Source of the DNA: Wolbachia sp.
Lineage (GTDB): Bacteria; Pseudomonadota; Alphaproteobacteria; Rickettsiales; Anaplasmataceae
NCBI GenBank assembly: GCA_022836975.1
Contig: JAIXMJ010000006.1
Coordinates: forward strand, 1-20,599
DNA length: 20,599 bases
Reading direction: 5' to 3'
Notes under the pieces: model-generated
Database searches by the model: none
Told to the model about the DNA's origin: nothing
The model's input: only the letters and a program-made list of their open reading frames with translations
Part shown: positions 8,986-18,391 of the stretch, piece by piece
Position numbering within the stretch: the first letter of the stretch is position 1
Layout: every line of letters begins with the position of its first letter
Made by a program: the position numbers and the translations under genes

Positions 8986-9422
8986 TCTTGAGTGGCTATG
9001 TTAAAGTATATAAAGCTGGACTTGGAGCAAAAGATCAGATGATAGAGAGGACAAAAGTGGCAAAGGCCCGTGGATGCGTATGGTATGCCGATCAGAATCA
9101 GAAGGTTCCAGACATTCAGGCTAACCCAGCACAGATCATATCTTATTGAATACTCTAAAAAATTAGAATTCTTACTTAAAAAATATTTAGAAGAAGTTAC
9201 TATAGACTGACATTGAGCACTGGATAATGGTATCTCGTGTCCAAACAAACTTGTCTTAACTTCCAAAAAGATTAACTTTTCACCCTTGGATATGATCAAA
9301 TCAATTTCACCAAATCTACAACGATAACGATGTTTAACAATATTATACCATTTGATTTTAAAGTATATTAAAACCAACAACTCACCAAAATAACCTGTAA
9401 AATAGCGCAACCCATTACCCAA
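8979..9422 (-). CDS. yraN: YraN family (UPF0102) endonuclease-like protein with altered C-terminus
   Basis: Residues 1-~102 match the YraN family: YFGELLVLIYFKIKWYNIV near the start, FGEIDLI at 37-43 and IFLEVKTS at 51-58, carrying the D41 and E54-x-K56 pattern of PD-(D/E)XK nuclease folds, then IRYDLCWVS at 93-101 (the family RFD strand). Family members are usually about 115-125 residues; this frame runs to 147. Residues after ~102 are antisense to a decayed IS5-family transposase fragment on the plus strand, so the native C-terminus was probably lost and replaced by readthrough into the remnant. The start is a TTG overlapping the end of rplQ by 8 bp; no in-frame ATG exists nearby. The biological role of YraN is not settled. 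The product may be non-functional. Confidence 0.7.
   Translation of the reverse strand: MGNGLRYFTGYFGELLVLIYFKIKWYNIVKHRYRCRFGEIDLIISKGEKLIFLEVKTSLFGHEIPLSSAQCQSIVTSSKYFLSKNSNFLEYSIRYDLCWVSLNVWNLLILIGIPYASTGLCHFCPLYHLIFCSKSSFIYFNIATQDQ
9012..9115 (+). pseudogene. Degraded second IS5-family transposase, catalytic-core fragment in three frames
   Basis: Three adjacent frames together give an IS5-family (IS427-like group) core. KAGLGAKDQMIERTK (from 9012) resembles the A-GAKK---QAIGRTKGG segment. VDAYGMPIRI (from 9070) is the conserved segment with the catalytic Asp. SEGSRH (from 9098) matches the following T-EG--HD motif. At least two frameshifts separate them. It differs from the transposase fragment just upstream, so two unrelated copies decayed side by side. 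Its right end abuts coding sequence of yraN on the opposite strand at about 9115-9125. Confidence 0.6.
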
Positions 9423-9825
9423 GCTTGTCTAGCTTTTTATATAATTTACCTTTTGCTGCAATATCCCTATCTACCAACTCTATAACAGCCATTTGCGCAC
9501 AGTCACCCTGACGAGTCTTAAATTTTATTATCCTAGAATATCCACCATTACGGTCCTGATAGCGTGGAGCTATCACACTTAACAACTTATCAACTATTAG
9601 CTTATTATTATGCAATCGCGAAAGTAAAAGCCTTCTACCATGTAATGTATTTTTATTTTTAGCAACTGTTATAAACTTTTCTACATACGTACGTAATGCC
9701 TTAGCTTTTGGTAAAGTAGTAACAATTTGCTCATGATTAAGTAATGATATAGATAAATTTTTCAGCATTGATAACCTATGCTCTGCATAACGAGATAGCT
9801 TGCCCTTTTTTATTCTATGTTTCAT
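9415..9825 (-). CDS. rplQ: 50S ribosomal protein L17
   Basis: This 136-residue protein begins MKHRIKKGKLSRYAEHRLSM, close to the L17 start M-RH---G-KL-R---HR. It continues with the conserved LLNHEQIVTTLPKAKALR block, and GGYSRIIKFKTRQGD and MAVIELVDR near the end, all hallmarks of L17, which binds 23S rRNA near the exit tunnel. It lies 6 bp downstream of rpoA, its usual partner in bacteria. The length is normal for alphaproteobacteria. Confidence 0.97.
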   Translation of the reverse strand: MKHRIKKGKLSRYAEHRLSMLKNLSISLLNHEQIVTTLPKAKALRTYVEKFITVAKNKNTLHGRRLLLSRLHNNKLIVDKLLSVIAPRYQDRNGGYSRIIKFKTRQGDCAQMAVIELVDRDIAAKGKLYKKLDKLG

Positions 9826-9831
9826 ATACCA

Positions 9832-10887
9832 TTAATCCTCATCAGTATGTTGTTTTGCAAGTTCTTCTATATCCTTTGGTGGCCAGCTCGGCATATCCAT
9901 ACCTAAAGATAAACCAAGATTTGCCAAAACTGCTTTTATTTCATTCAAAGATTTCCTTCCAAAATTAGCAGTTCTAAGCATCTCACTTTCAGTTTTTTGA
10001 ACAAGATCACCTATATAAGTAATATTCTCATTTTTCAGACAATTATGTGATCTAACAGATAATTCCAACTCATCCACTTTACGTAGCAAGATAGCGTCGT
10101 AACCTAAATCCTTCACATCAGTAGATGAAGAGTATTGCTGCTTTTTATTCCCTACACTAAAACTAATGAAAGGCTGCAACTGCTCCTGCAGTATTCGCGC
10201 AGCAGAATCAACAGCCTGCATAGGTGAAATGGTCCCGTCAGTCTCTACAGATAATATTAACTTATCCTTATCAGTGACTTGACCAACACGACTGTTCTCC
10301 ACCCTATATGAGACCGTATTTACAGGACTATATAGAGCATTAACAGGAATAAAGCCAATTAAATCCTGTTCACTAAATAACTTTAAAAACTCGTTTTCCT
10401 TATACTTTATTACAGGAAGATAGCCTTTACCACTAGAGACATATATTTTCATATTGAATTCAACATTCTCCCCAAGTGTACATATGAGTAAATCATTATT
10501 GGCTATCGAACATTGTTCATCAGTATCTATCATACCAGCTATTACTTCACACGGACCTTTAGCACTAAGATTTAAACACTTATTAGATACGCCATTTAAC
10601 TGACACCTTAACATGCCTATATTTAACACTATATCTGTCACATCTTCCCTTACCCCATGTACAGAAGTAAATTCATGTGTCACACCATCAATCTTTATAC
10701 CATAAACCGCAAAACCCCTTAGAGACGATAACATAATACGTCTTAACGCATTACCCAATGTTAAAGCAAATCCACTTTCCAAAGGCTCTAAGATTAGATC
10801 ACTCGCCCCATCCGAATCACCTTGTACCACCTTAATTGAATGCGGCTTAGTTAATTTTTCTAAATCATTAGAAACAAGATTATACAT
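9832..10887 (-). CDS. rpoA: DNA-directed RNA polymerase alpha subunit
   Basis: This 351-residue protein forms the alpha dimer on which RNA polymerase assembles. The N-terminal domain holds the dimerisation segment [19 protein letters not shown] and the [19 protein letters not shown] block. The C-terminal domain holds [19 protein letters not shown] and [20 protein letters not shown], used for promoter UP-element and activator contact. The frame is open to 10935, but that start would overlap rpsK by 31 bp. I chose ATG 10887 (MYNLVSND), which has a purine-rich AAAGAAAGGG site upstream and a 17-bp gap after rpsK. Confidence 0.97.
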   Translation of the reverse strand: MYNLVSNDLEKLTKPHSIKVVQGDSDGASDLILEPLESGFALTLGNALRRIMLSSLRGFAVYGIKIDGVTHEFTSVHGVREDVTDIVLNIGMLRCQLNGVSNKCLNLSAKGPCEVIAGMIDTDEQCSIANNDLLICTLGENVEFNMKIYVSSGKGYLPVIKYKENEFLKLFSEQDLIGFIPVNALYSPVNTVSYRVENSRVGQVTDKDKLILSVETDGTISPMQAVDSAARILQEQLQPFISFSVGNKKQQYSSSTDVKDLGYDAILLRKVDELELSVRSHNCLKNENITYIGDLVQKTESEMLRTANFGRKSLNEIKAVLANLGLSLGMDMPSWPPKDIEELAKQHTDED

Positions 10888-10904
10888 CACAATAGACCCT
10901 TTCT

Positions 10905-11282
10905 TTAAACTCTTCTTTTCTTTCTTAATCTGCATCCATTATGAGGGATAGCAGTTTTATCTGCAATTGAAGTAATCGTTAACCCACAAGCCTGGCACGC
11001 CTTTACTGCAGCTTCTGTACCAAAACCTGGACCACGTACTACCACAGACACAACTTTCATACCAAATTTTTCTATTGCTACTTTTGCAGCAGACTCAGCA
11101 GCTTTACCAGCTGCATAAGGCGTAGACTTTTTCGAACCAGAAAAGCCACATACACCTACAGAAGTTTGGTATAATGTATTGCCATGAATATCCGTTACAT
11201 TTACAAAAGTATTATTAAAAGTTGCACGTATGTGAACCACTCCAGTGATAAATTTTTTTGCAGCTGTTTTAATTTTTTTCAT
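10905..11282 (-). CDS. rpsK: 30S ribosomal protein S11
   Basis: This 125-residue protein shows the S11 signatures [59 protein letters not shown] and the basic tail [14 protein letters not shown]11 sits on the 30S platform and lines the mRNA path with S7. It is placed between rpsM and rpoA as in most bacteria, 15 bp after rpsM. Confidence 0.98.
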   Translation of the reverse strand: MKKIKTAAKKFITGVVHIRATFNNTFVNVTDIHGNTLYQTSVGVCGFSGSKKSTPYAAGKAAESAAKVAIEKFGMKVVSVVVRGPGFGTEAAVKACQACGLTITSIADKTAIPHNGCRLRKKRRV

Positions 11283-11297
11283 CTTAACAATAATAAA

Positions 11298-11666
11298 TTA
11301 CTTTTTTCCAGCAATAGGCAAACGAGACCTACCTTTACGAGTCTTAGCATTAGTGTGTGTTCTTTGCCCCCTTACAGGCAACCCTTTTCTATGCCTAACA
11401 CCTCTATAACATCCAATCTCTATTAAAGACTTTATGTTCATTGCTACTTCCTTTCGCAACCCACCTTCTATAGCATAATTTTGTCTAATAAAATTACTAA
11501 TTTTTTCTATCTCTTCATCACGTAACTCTGAAACACGCTTACCTTTACCAATACCACAAGCATCACAAACCTTATTTCCGGTAGCAATACCTATCCCATA
11601 TATATAAGTCAGTGCAAAAGGAACACACTTTTTTACTGGAACATTTATACCTGCAATACGTGCCAA
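11298..11666 (-). CDS. rpsM: 30S ribosomal protein S13
   Basis: This 122-residue protein begins [20 protein letters not shown] and carries YGIG, the helix [20 protein letters not shown] and the C-terminal HTNAKTRKG that contacts tRNA. S13 is at the 30S head and forms bridges to the 50S subunit. A 51-bp gap separates it from adk, the longest gap in the operon. There is no rpmJ (L36) or infA in that gap, where many bacteria carry them. Confidence 0.98.
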   Translation of the reverse strand: MARIAGINVPVKKCVPFALTYIYGIGIATGNKVCDACGIGKGKRVSELRDEEIEKISNFIRQNYAIEGGLRKEVAMNIKSLIEIGCYRGVRHRKGLPVRGQRTHTNAKTRKGRSRLPIAGKK

Positions 11667-11717
11667 CTAATACCTCGAAACAATAATTCTTATTTTATAC
11701 CATGAAACAAACAATAG

Positions 11718-12350
11718 TCAAACAGAAATTTGCTCTTCAATTGCTTGCACTACTTGATTAACATTTAAACTTGCATCAATAGTAAACAATCTAGTTTTAT
11801 AATATTCACGCAAATCCTTCATCTGGATATGGTATTCCTTTATTCTTGCTTGAATCACATCTATATTAAGGTCATCTGTCCGTTTTTCTAACCTTCTGCC
11901 TTTGCATTTTTTACATACAATATTAGATTCAAATAGCAACATATTATATACACTTTTACAATCTAAACATACCAGACGATTTCTTAACCTATCAATTACT
12001 ACATTATCGTCAACTTGCAGTTCTATTACATAATCTACATCCCTGTTATACTTCTTCTGTAATATATCTGTTAAAAAACAGGCTTGATTAATATTTCTAG
12101 GAAACCCATCCAATAAAAGACTAGAGGAAAGTGGCAATTCATTGCTAAATAACTCACAGATAATATCATCCTGGATTAAGTTACCAGATTCAATAATACC
12201 CTTTATTTTGTGACCAAGATCACTTCCACTAGATACAATATTTCTCAATGAATCACCTACCGAAATTAAATGTAAATTATACTTCTTTACCAAAAAACCC
12301 GATTGTGTACCTTTACCAGAACCAGGAGAACCAAAAATTGTAATAATCAT
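11718..12350 (-). CDS. adk: Adenylate kinase
   Basis: This 210-residue enzyme interconverts ATP + AMP and 2 ADP. The P-loop [10 protein letters not shown] is at residues 7-16, the AMP-binding DGFPRN segment follows, and the LID carries a four-cysteine zinc motif, CLDC and CKKC about 22 residues apart, then [10 protein letters not shown] with the substrate-contacting Arg residues. Four-Cys LIDs are typical of Gram-positive enzymes but also occur in Rickettsiales. The ATG overlaps the secY stop by 4 bp (ATGA), indicating translational coupling. The secY-adk order is conserved. Confidence 0.97.
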   Translation of the reverse strand: MIITIFGSPGSGKGTQSGFLVKKYNLHLISVGDSLRNIVSSGSDLGHKIKGIIESGNLIQDDIICELFSNELPLSSSLLLDGFPRNINQACFLTDILQKKYNRDVDYVIELQVDDNVVIDRLRNRLVCLDCKSVYNMLLFESNIVCKKCKGRRLEKRTDDLNIDVIQARIKEYHIQMKDLREYYKTRLFTIDASLNVNQVVQAIEEQISV

Positions 12351-13669
12351 TTTAACTTTTTGAATTCATATTTCTTCACTAAGCTTTCATATTTATTTGA
12401 AAAAATGTAAGACTGCACTTGACCAATTGTATCAGTAATCACATTTACCATTATTAACACACTAGTTCCTCCAAAAATAAAGGGTATATCATAATGATAT
12501 CTTACAACTTCAGGTATAGTACATATAACCACCAAGTACGCAGAACCAATAAATGTTAGTTTAAAAACTATACTTTGAAGATAATCGGCCGTGTGCTTCC
12601 CAGGCCTAATACCAGGAATAAAGCCACCATTTTTTCTAAGAAAATCAGCACTTTCTTGAGGATTAAATATAAAATTAGTATAGAAAAAATTAAAAAATAT
12701 GATGAACGCTGTATATGCTAATATATAAATAGTTTTATTTGCTATTAAATAATTCAATACAAAATCAGACAAAGCATGTTCTTTATAAAAATTCGCTATT
12801 GAAACAAATGTTAGTAAAATAGCATTAGCAAAAATAGTAGGTATTACACCAGATAAATTGATTTTTAATGGAATATAAGTAAAGTCATCACTATATGATC
12901 TTTTTAACTGTTTCTTTGGATATTGAACAACAACCTTCCTACAAGAAGATTCAATAAAAATAACCAAAAGTAATAAGAGAAAAAATAATATAAAGACAAA
13001 AATGATAACAAATAGCGATATACTGCCATTTTTATTTAACATAAGCAAAGAAGACAGCGCATTGTGTAATTCAGATATTATACCTGTAAAAATAATTAAT
13101 GAGATCCCATTACCTATCCCATTTGAACTAATTCTTTCACCAAGCCATACTAACAACATTGTCCCGCCCAGCAAGCTAAACATACCTACAACACGAAACA
13201 TCGTACCTGGCTGTACTACAACAACCATACCTTCCCTGTTCATTTTTTCCAACCCGATTAGGATAGGAATGGACTGTAAAACACAAAACGCTATTGTTAC
13301 ATAACGTATGTAAGAATTCATTTTCCTACGTCCTAATTCTCCATCATTCTTTATTTCATCAACCCCTTTGATGGCAGAAGACAATAACTGCATCACTATG
13401 GATGCAACTATATATGGCATGACATTTAATGTTAAAATCGTCATCCTAGCTAATGCACCGCCAGAAAATAAATTAAACACCCCAAAAATTCCAGCACCAT
13501 CCCTAGGAAAGATCTCATTAATGACATCAAGATTGATACCCGGTATAGGCACATAAGTACCTAAACGATAACAAATCAAAGCCATGAGAGTAAAGAATAT
13601 ACGTTTTAGTAAATCACTCTTATATAATAGATTAACATCTAAGTCGTTCAATAGAAACTTATTACTCAT
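12347..13669 (-). CDS. secY: Protein translocase subunit SecY
   Basis: This 440-residue polytopic inner-membrane protein is the channel of the Sec translocon with SecE and SecG. Diagnostic segments are the N-terminal [23 protein letters not shown], the plug region [40 protein letters not shown], and [23 protein letters not shown] in the cytoplasmic loop that binds ribosome and SecA. About ten hydrophobic segments are spaced as in the family. It starts 3 bp after the rplO stop and overlaps adk by 4 bp, so its synthesis is tied to that of the ribosomal proteins. Confidence 0.98.
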   Translation of the reverse strand: MSNKFLLNDLDVNLLYKSDLLKRIFFTLMALICYRLGTYVPIPGINLDVINEIFPRDGAGIFGVFNLFSGGALARMTILTLNVMPYIVASIVMQLLSSAIKGVDEIKNDGELGRRKMNSYIRYVTIAFCVLQSIPILIGLEKMNREGMVVVVQPGTMFRVVGMFSLLGGTMLLVWLGERISSNGIGNGISLIIFTGIISELHNALSSLLMLNKNGSISLFVIIFVFILFFLLLLLVIFIESSCRKVVVQYPKKQLKRSYSDDFTYIPLKINLSGVIPTIFANAILLTFVSIANFYKEHALSDFVLNYLIANKTIYILAYTAFIIFFNFFYTNFIFNPQESADFLRKNGGFIPGIRPGKHTADYLQSIVFKLTFIGSAYLVVICTIPEVVRYHYDIPFIFGGTSVLIMVNVITDTIGQVQSYIFSNKYESLVKKYEFKKLK

Positions 13670-13672
13670 AAC

Positions 13673-14134
13673 TTATGATAGTATTTCTATATTACCTTCA
13701 ACCGCAGTTACAGATTCTTTTGCAGCTTCTGAAGCAAAATCAATACGAAATACAAACTTTTCCATTAATTTACCATTATTAAGAAGTTTTACCTTTTCTT
13801 TTATAGATTTTATACAACCTAATTTACACAAAATATCTTTATCTATTATCAAACCTCTTGCTATCTTGCCAGAATCAAATAGACGCTGTATATCACCAAC
13901 GTTAACTATAGAATATATATTCCTCTTTATAGGTTTAAATCCTCTCTTTGGTAAACGAGTATATATAGACTGTTGTCCACCTTCAAAACCATTTACTGAC
14001 ACTCCACTTCTAGCTTTCTGTCCTTTATGGCCCCTACCAGATGTTTTACCTTTACCACAGCCAATACCCCTACCTAGCACTTTAGACTTCTTCTTCTTGG
14101 ATAACTTAGTAAATATAGAATTCAACTTATCCAT
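13673..14134 (-). CDS. rplO: 50S ribosomal protein L15
   Basis: This 153-residue protein carries the glycine- and lysine-rich L15 segment GRGIGCGKGKTSGRGHKGQK near residues 22-41, then GFEGGQQSIYTRLPKRGFKP. The C-terminal half (KVLNNGK-like and FASEAAK) is more diverged. L15 is a late assembly protein of the 50S subunit. Its ATG overlaps the rpsE stop by one base (TAATG), leaving no room for rpmD (L30), which sits here in many other bacteria. Confidence 0.97.
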   Translation of the reverse strand: MDKLNSIFTKLSKKKKSKVLGRGIGCGKGKTSGRGHKGQKARSGVSVNGFEGGQQSIYTRLPKRGFKPIKRNIYSIVNVGDIQRLFDSGKIARGLIIDKDILCKLGCIKSIKEKVKLLNNGKLMEKFVFRIDFASEAAKESVTAVEGNIEILS

Positions 14135-14649
14135 TATCTATTCCCAACTATTTCACCAATTTTTTTACCTCTCTTACTTGCCACCTGACGAGGTGACAAC
14201 ATTTTACTAAAAGCTTCAAACACTGCACATATAACGTTATGAGGATTATTTGATCCAGTAGATTTAGCTACTACATCTTTTATACCCAAAACCTCAAAAA
14301 CGGACCTCACTGCTCCACCAGCAATAATACCAGTTCCAGCTCTTGCTGACCTTAAAACCACCTCTCCAGAACAGAACTTTGCCTTTATATCATGATGCAA
14401 AGTTCTACCTTCACGTAAATATACCCTAATCATTGATTTCTTTGCAGCATTTACAGCTTTCATTCTAGCTTCAGCAACTTCTGCATGCTTACCTATTCCA
14501 CAACCTACTTTACCTTTTCCATCTCCTACAACAACTAAAATAGAAAATGAAAATTTTCTACCACCCTTTGTAACTGCAGTAACCCTTCTTACTGAAACTA
14601 AAAGTTCTGACAAATCACTGTTATTTCCTTGTAAATTTTTTACAACCAT
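14134..14649 (-). CDS. rpsE: 30S ribosomal protein S5
   Basis: This 171-residue protein has the double-stranded RNA-binding-like S5 segment [39 protein letters not shown], and the C-terminal fold [20 protein letters not shown] and [14 protein letters not shown]5 acts in decoding accuracy and mRNA unwinding on the 30S subunit. The length is normal. It starts 3 bp after rplR. Confidence 0.98.
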   Translation of the reverse strand: MVVKNLQGNNSDLSELLVSVRRVTAVTKGGRKFSFSILVVVGDGKGKVGCGIGKHAEVAEARMKAVNAAKKSMIRVYLREGRTLHHDIKAKFCSGEVVLRSARAGTGIIAGGAVRSVFEVLGIKDVVAKSTGSNNPHNVICAVFEAFSKMLSPRQVASKRGKKIGEIVGNR

Positions 14650-14652
14650 ATA

Positions 14653-15015
14653 CTAAAACCTCAATCCAGAACTTCTTAAAATCTCAGCAAATTGAGAAAC
14701 CAGTCCTGTGTATTTATATGCTCCACGATCAAGCACAACCCGCTGATCCAATTCGATACTAGATAAACGTTCAACCATTAAAGAGGCCACTTGACTGATA
14801 GAGTCAGCATTCACTTTACCTTTACATACACTCCTAATTTTAGGATCTAAAGTAGAAGCAGAAATAATGGTCATAGACTTTGTATCATCAATCAATTGAG
14901 CATAGAAATGCCTATTAGACTTAAACAGAGATATACGCAAACCACCACTGAGCTTCCTTCTATTACGTATTCTCCGCTTTTCATAACTACTTAAAAAATT
15001 ATATAATCTTCTCAT
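14653..15015 (-). CDS. rplR: 50S ribosomal protein L18
   Basis: This 120-residue protein shows the basic N-terminus with RRIRNRRKLSGGLRISLFKS, NRHFYAQLIDD, and the C-terminal VVLDRGAYKYTGLVSQFAE (family pattern FDRGGY-YHGRV-ALA). L18 binds 5S rRNA together with L5 and helps it join the 50S subunit. It sits between rplF and rpsE in the standard order, 5 bp after rplF. Confidence 0.97.
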   Translation of the reverse strand: MRRLYNFLSSYEKRRIRNRRKLSGGLRISLFKSNRHFYAQLIDDTKSMTIISASTLDPKIRSVCKGKVNADSISQVASLMVERLSSIELDQRVVLDRGAYKYTGLVSQFAEILRSSGLRF

Positions 15016-15020
15016 CTTTA

Positions 15021-15563
15021 TTACTTCTTTTTATTCACAATTTTCCGTAACATAAATTTGCCTTTTATCACCACACCTTTACCCTTATAAGGATCATATT
15101 TCCTGATCTTACATATATCAGATGCTACCATATAAACTTTTTGTTTATCCATACCACTAATTACCAAATGCGTTGGTTTCACACATTTAACTTGAATACC
15201 ATCAGGCACCTTATACTTTATATTATGACTATAACCAAGATATAAAGTCAAATACTTCCCATCACACTCTGCTTTATAACCAACCCCATTGATTTCAAGA
15301 TCAACACAGAAATCATTCACCATACCATTAATAATATTATTAATGGTACTCCTATACGTACCCCATATAGGTTTTAATTTATCTTTCTGTTCATCACAAT
15401 CCACAGAAAGTAGTAATTGACTGTCAAGCACCTTACAAGTAATACCACCACACAAGTTTAATTCTCTTGCTAACTTCGAGCCCTTGATCAATACCACATT
15501 ATCATTACACTCAACTGAAATACCAGCTGGAATATTAATAGGAGCAGCACCTACACGCGACAT
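15021..15563 (-). CDS. rplF: 50S ribosomal protein L6
   Basis: This 180-residue protein begins MSRVGAAPINIPAGISVECN, the usual L6 start, with the TYRSTINNIINGM segment and the GVGYKAECDGKYLTLYLGYSH repeat domain. The C-terminal KIRKYDPYKGKGVVIKGK matches the family signature that binds 23S rRNA near the factor-binding centre. It starts 19 bp after rpsH. The length is normal. Confidence 0.97.
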   Translation of the reverse strand: MSRVGAAPINIPAGISVECNDNVVLIKGSKLARELNLCGGITCKVLDSQLLLSVDCDEQKDKLKPIWGTYRSTINNIINGMVNDFCVDLEINGVGYKAECDGKYLTLYLGYSHNIKYKVPDGIQVKCVKPTHLVISGMDKQKVYMVASDICKIRKYDPYKGKGVVIKGKFMLRKIVNKKK

Positions 15564-15582
15564 ATATCCCCCATATTATTTA

Positions 15583-15969
15583 TTAAAATACACGACATAA
15601 CATCTCTCCACCAACTTTTAATTTACGTGCATCGTGATCTGCAAGAATCCCCTTAGAAGTAGATATAATAGAAATACCTAAACCATTATATGTCTTACCA
15701 ACATCCTTATATTTATAATATCGGCGACAACCAGGCTTCGACACCCTCACTATATTATGAATCACAGGAGACTTATTACAATATTTCAACGTCACAACAA
15801 ATGAAGGTGAGTTTTTTATAATTTCCTTTTGATAATCAATAATATACCCTTCATTTTTCAATATTCCTAATACTACAGCATTCACTTTAGAAAATAAGAC
15901 CCTAGTTGTCCTATGCATAGCCAACTGAGCATTACGTATTCTTGTCAAAAAATCACCTATACTATCCAC
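15583..15969 (-). CDS. rpsH: 30S ribosomal protein S8
   Basis: This 128-residue protein starts [19 protein letters not shown] and contains [22 protein letters not shown] and [20 protein letters not shown], which match S8 (final pattern G-GI-I-STS-G---D--AR). The tail GGEMLCRVF matches the family's GGEVLC-VW. S8 binds the central domain of 16S rRNA. It starts 13 bp after rpsN. Confidence 0.98.
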   Translation of the reverse strand: MDSIGDFLTRIRNAQLAMHRTTRVLFSKVNAVVLGILKNEGYIIDYQKEIIKNSPSFVVTLKYCNKSPVIHNIVRVSKPGCRRYYKYKDVGKTYNGLGISIISTSKGILADHDARKLKVGGEMLCRVF

Positions 15970-15982
15970 AATATACTCCTTA

Positions 15983-16291
15983 TTACCAACTAGATTTTGT
16001 CACCCCAGGAATCCTCCCGAAAGCACATAAATCACGTAAAACAATTCTACACAAACCAAATTTTCTATACACTCCCCTCGGCCTGCCAGTTAAAGCACAT
16101 CTATTTCTAATACGTGTTTTAGATGAATCCCGTGGCAATGTTTTTATTAACTTATTTTGAGCCGCAAACCTTTCGCTAAGAGACAAATTCTTATTATTTA
16201 TAATAGATTTTAATTCCTCTCTCTTTTCTTTATAACGATCGTGCAACTTAATCCTATTAAGATTTCTTTCTATCATAGATTTTTTTGCCAT
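15983..16291 (-). CDS. rpsN: 30S ribosomal protein S14
   Basis: This 102-residue protein is the long, zinc-free form of S14: [16 protein letters not shown] at the start, [14 protein letters not shown], then [20 protein letters not shown] and a [11 protein letters not shown] end. It has no CxxC pairs of the short zinc form. S14 is a late protein of the 30S head. It starts 15 bp after rplE. Confidence 0.98.
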   Translation of the reverse strand: MAKKSMIERNLNRIKLHDRYKEKREELKSIINNKNLSLSERFAAQNKLIKTLPRDSSKTRIRNRCALTGRPRGVYRKFGLCRIVLRDLCAFGRIPGVTKSSW

Positions 16292-16306
16292 ATAATTTTC
16301 TACCTA

Positions 16307-16840
16307 TTAATCAAAAAAAGGAAACTGAAAAGCAAGCAACAACTCCTTTGCTTCCGCATCATTTGATGTACTTGTTATAATATTAACATCCATACCCCTT
16401 ATCTTCGTTATCTTATCATAATCTACTTCTAAAAATGAAATATGTTCTTTTATACCAAAAGAAAAATTACCATTGCCATCAAACTGCTTTACACTAAACC
16501 CCCTAAAATCCTTTTCTCTAGGTAAAGCAATATATATTAACCTTTCCAAAAACTCATACATTCTATCCCTACGCAAAGTTACCTTACAACCAACAGTAGC
16601 GCCTTTTCTTATTTTAAATCCAGAGATAGATTTTTTTGCATAAGTTAATATAGGCTTCTGACCAGAAATGAGATACAAATTATCAAACGGTTCACCTGCC
16701 ACTTTACTGTCTGCCGCAGCATCACCAACACCCATATTAATACAAACCTTGATGAGCTTAGGCACCTGCATTATGTTACCATAATTAAACTGATCTCGTA
16801 AAGATTTTACTATATTATTTTTATACAATGCTTTAAACAT
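16307..16840 (-). CDS. rplE: 50S ribosomal protein L5
   Basis: This 177-residue protein has L5 signatures [36 protein letters not shown] and [20 protein letters not shown], and ends in a [15 protein letters not shown] block. L5 anchors 5S rRNA and contacts P-site tRNA and S13. Its ATG overlaps the rplX stop by 8 bp, indicating coupled translation. Confidence 0.98.
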   Translation of the reverse strand: MFKALYKNNIVKSLRDQFNYGNIMQVPKLIKVCINMGVGDAAADSKVAGEPFDNLYLISGQKPILTYAKKSISGFKIRKGATVGCKVTLRRDRMYEFLERLIYIALPREKDFRGFSVKQFDGNGNFSFGIKEHISFLEVDYDKITKIRGMDVNIITSTSNDAEAKELLLAFQFPFFD

Positions 16841-17156
16841 GGTCTATTAATTCCCCAGAAACCTTTGCAAAACGTACCTTTTTACCATCAATAAATTTAA
16901 ACCCTACTCTAGTAGCAGTACGATATTTAGGATCCAACATTGCAACATTAGATATATCAATAGGTAATTCCTTATTAAATATACCACCACTATTACCAGA
17001 CCTAGGCTTAGTATGCTTTCTACACACATTCACACCAGAAACAATCACTTTTCTTTTTGTATCAGATATTACAACTTTAATGATTTTGCCAACTTTTTGC
17101 TTATCCTTGCCAGTTAAAACTATAACATCATCACCATTTCGTATCTTAAAACCCAT
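16833..17156 (-). CDS. rplX: 50S ribosomal protein L24
   Basis: This 107-residue protein has an N-terminal KOW motif, [20 protein letters not shown], then the [15 protein letters not shown] and [20 protein letters not shown] blocks typical of L24, which initiates 50S assembly. Its ATG overlaps the rplN stop by one base (TAATG). Confidence 0.97.
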   Translation of the reverse strand: MGFKIRNGDDVIVLTGKDKQKVGKIIKVVISDTKRKVIVSGVNVCRKHTKPRSGNSGGIFNKELPIDISNVAMLDPKYRTATRVGFKFIDGKKVRFAKVSGELIDHV

Positions 17157-17515
17157 TATAAAACCTCGACAGCTAGAGACATTATTTTCATAAAAGAACC
17201 AGACGGTAGTTTTTTAATTGGACCAAATACTCTAGTACCAAGCGGTTCACCTTGATTATTAATCAAAACTACAGCATTGCTGGAAAAACGAATTACTGAT
17301 CCATCTGATTTTTTAATAGCATTCTTAACTCTAACAACTACCGCTCTATACACTTTACCCTTTTCAACCTTACCTTTTGGATTAATAGATTTAGTTGAAA
17401 TAACGACAGTATCACCTATAGTAGCAAACCTTTTATTACCCAATAAGCCAATACAGAGCACTTCACGTGCACCAGAATTATCAGCTACCTCTAATAACGT
17501 ATTCTTTTGAATCAT
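17156..17515 (-). CDS. rplN: 50S ribosomal protein L14
   Basis: This 119-residue protein begins [20 protein letters not shown], the L14 signature, and continues with [15 protein letters not shown], a [16 protein letters not shown] block and GTRVFGPI. L14 forms inter-subunit bridges near the factor-binding site. It starts 14 bp after rpsQ. Confidence 0.98.
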   Translation of the reverse strand: MIQKNTLLEVADNSGAREVLCIGLLGNKRFATIGDTVVISTKSINPKGKVEKGKVYRAVVVRVKNAIKKSDGSVIRFSSNAVVLINNQGEPLGTRVFGPIKKLPSGSFMKIMSLAVEVL

Positions 17516-17529
17516 ACTGAATATCCTAA

Positions 17530-17766
17530 TTAATTTGCTTTACCAATCACAATCCATTTTTTAGTAGCAGAGATAGGTCTATGTTCTTGTATCAACACCT
17601 TATCCCCCTCCTGATAAACATTACCCTCATCATGTGCAGCATATTTCTTATATCTTTTTATAACTTTTTTATACAGGCTATCTTGATATATGTACAATAC
17701 TGAAACTTTTACAGTTTTATCAGACTTAGCTTTAACTACAGTACCACAAAAAATTCTCTTAGGCAT
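17530..17766 (-). CDS. rpsQ: 30S ribosomal protein S17
   Basis: This 78-residue protein shows [33 protein letters not shown] and the ending [18 protein letters not shown], all S17. The frame is open upstream to an ATG at 17790, but I chose ATG 17766 ([10 protein letters not shown]). Family proteins begin with MP-R, the upstream ATG lacks a ribosome site, and the chosen start overlaps rpmC by only 8 bp. The shorter form has the usual S17 length. Confidence 0.95.
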   Translation of the reverse strand: MPKRIFCGTVVKAKSDKTVKVSVLYIYQDSLYKKVIKRYKKYAAHDEGNVYQEGDKVLIQEHRPISATKKWIVIGKAN

Positions 17767-17962
17767 TTTCTTTATCTCTTTTTTTCTCATTCAATACAGT
17801 TAAAATCCTTGCTACACTTTTCCTTATTAATTTAAAGCGTGACATATTACAGTGTTGCCTTAATTTTTTTTTGAAAGATAAATGAATAAATTCCTTTCTT
17901 AAATTTAAACAAATCTCACGTAACTCTTGCGAAGATTTTGCCCTAATATCAACTATATCCAT
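17759..17962 (-). CDS. rpmC: 50S ribosomal protein L29
   Basis: This 67-residue protein matches the L29 layout: DIRAKSSQELREICLNLRKE as the first helix, HLSFKKKLRQHCNMSRFKLIR (with the usual F-LR-Q pattern) and the RKSVARILTVLNEKK ending that matches RR-IARI-TVL-E. L29 lies by the peptide exit tunnel and docks with trigger factor and SRP. It starts 2 bp after rplP. Confidence 0.96.
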   Translation of the reverse strand: MDIVDIRAKSSQELREICLNLRKEFIHLSFKKKLRQHCNMSRFKLIRKSVARILTVLNEKKRDKENA

Positions 17963-17964
17963 AC

Positions 17965-18378
17965 TTAATTATGATTTGAAATAAATTTACACTTTAACGG
18001 AAGCTTGGCCACTGCTTTACTAAGCGCAAGCCTTGCTAAATGCATAGGAACATCATCGATTTCAAACAGAATCCTACCAGGTTTAACTTTAAAGACCCAA
18101 AACTCAACACTACCTTTACCTTTACCCATACGTACATCAGCAGGCTTTCTAGTTACAGGAGTATCAGGAAAAATCCTGATCCATACCTTACCTGAACGCT
18201 TTAAAGTTCTAGAGATTACACGCCTAGCAGTTTCTATATGCTTAGACTGTACTCTACATGGTTCTATAGCCTTCAATCCGTAACTCCCAAAAGATAGTGT
18301 ACCACCACTCTTTGTATTACCATCAATCCTGCCTTTAAAGACTTTCCTATATTTGCTCTTCTTTGGAATAAATACCAC
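17965..18378 (-). CDS. rplP: 50S ribosomal protein L16
   Basis: This 137-residue protein has [68 protein letters not shown] and [20 protein letters not shown], the full L16 pattern. L16 helps position tRNA at the peptidyl-transferase centre. The start is GTG at 18378, 13 bp after rpsC; no nearby ATG precedes the conserved N-terminus. Confidence 0.97.
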   Translation of the reverse strand: MVFIPKKSKYRKVFKGRIDGNTKSGGTLSFGSYGLKAIEPCRVQSKHIETARRVISRTLKRSGKVWIRIFPDTPVTRKPADVRMGKGKGSVEFWVFKVKPGRILFEIDDVPMHLARLALSKAVAKLPLKCKFISNHN

Positions 18379-18391
18379 GACTTACCTAATT

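Noticed and set aside
10888..10935. Upstream ATG of rpoA giving a 367-residue protein
   Set aside because: It would overlap rpsK by 31 bp and add a 16-residue Lys-rich extension not seen in the family; the internal ATG has a purine-rich ribosome site.
13584..14210. 208-codon plus-strand frame across secY and rplO, and similar plus-strand frames in the operon
   Set aside because: They are antisense to well-conserved ribosomal protein and secY genes and have no similarity or ribosome sites.
17767..17790. Upstream ATG of rpsQ
   Set aside because: It has no ribosome site and adds eight residues before the conserved MP-R start of S17.
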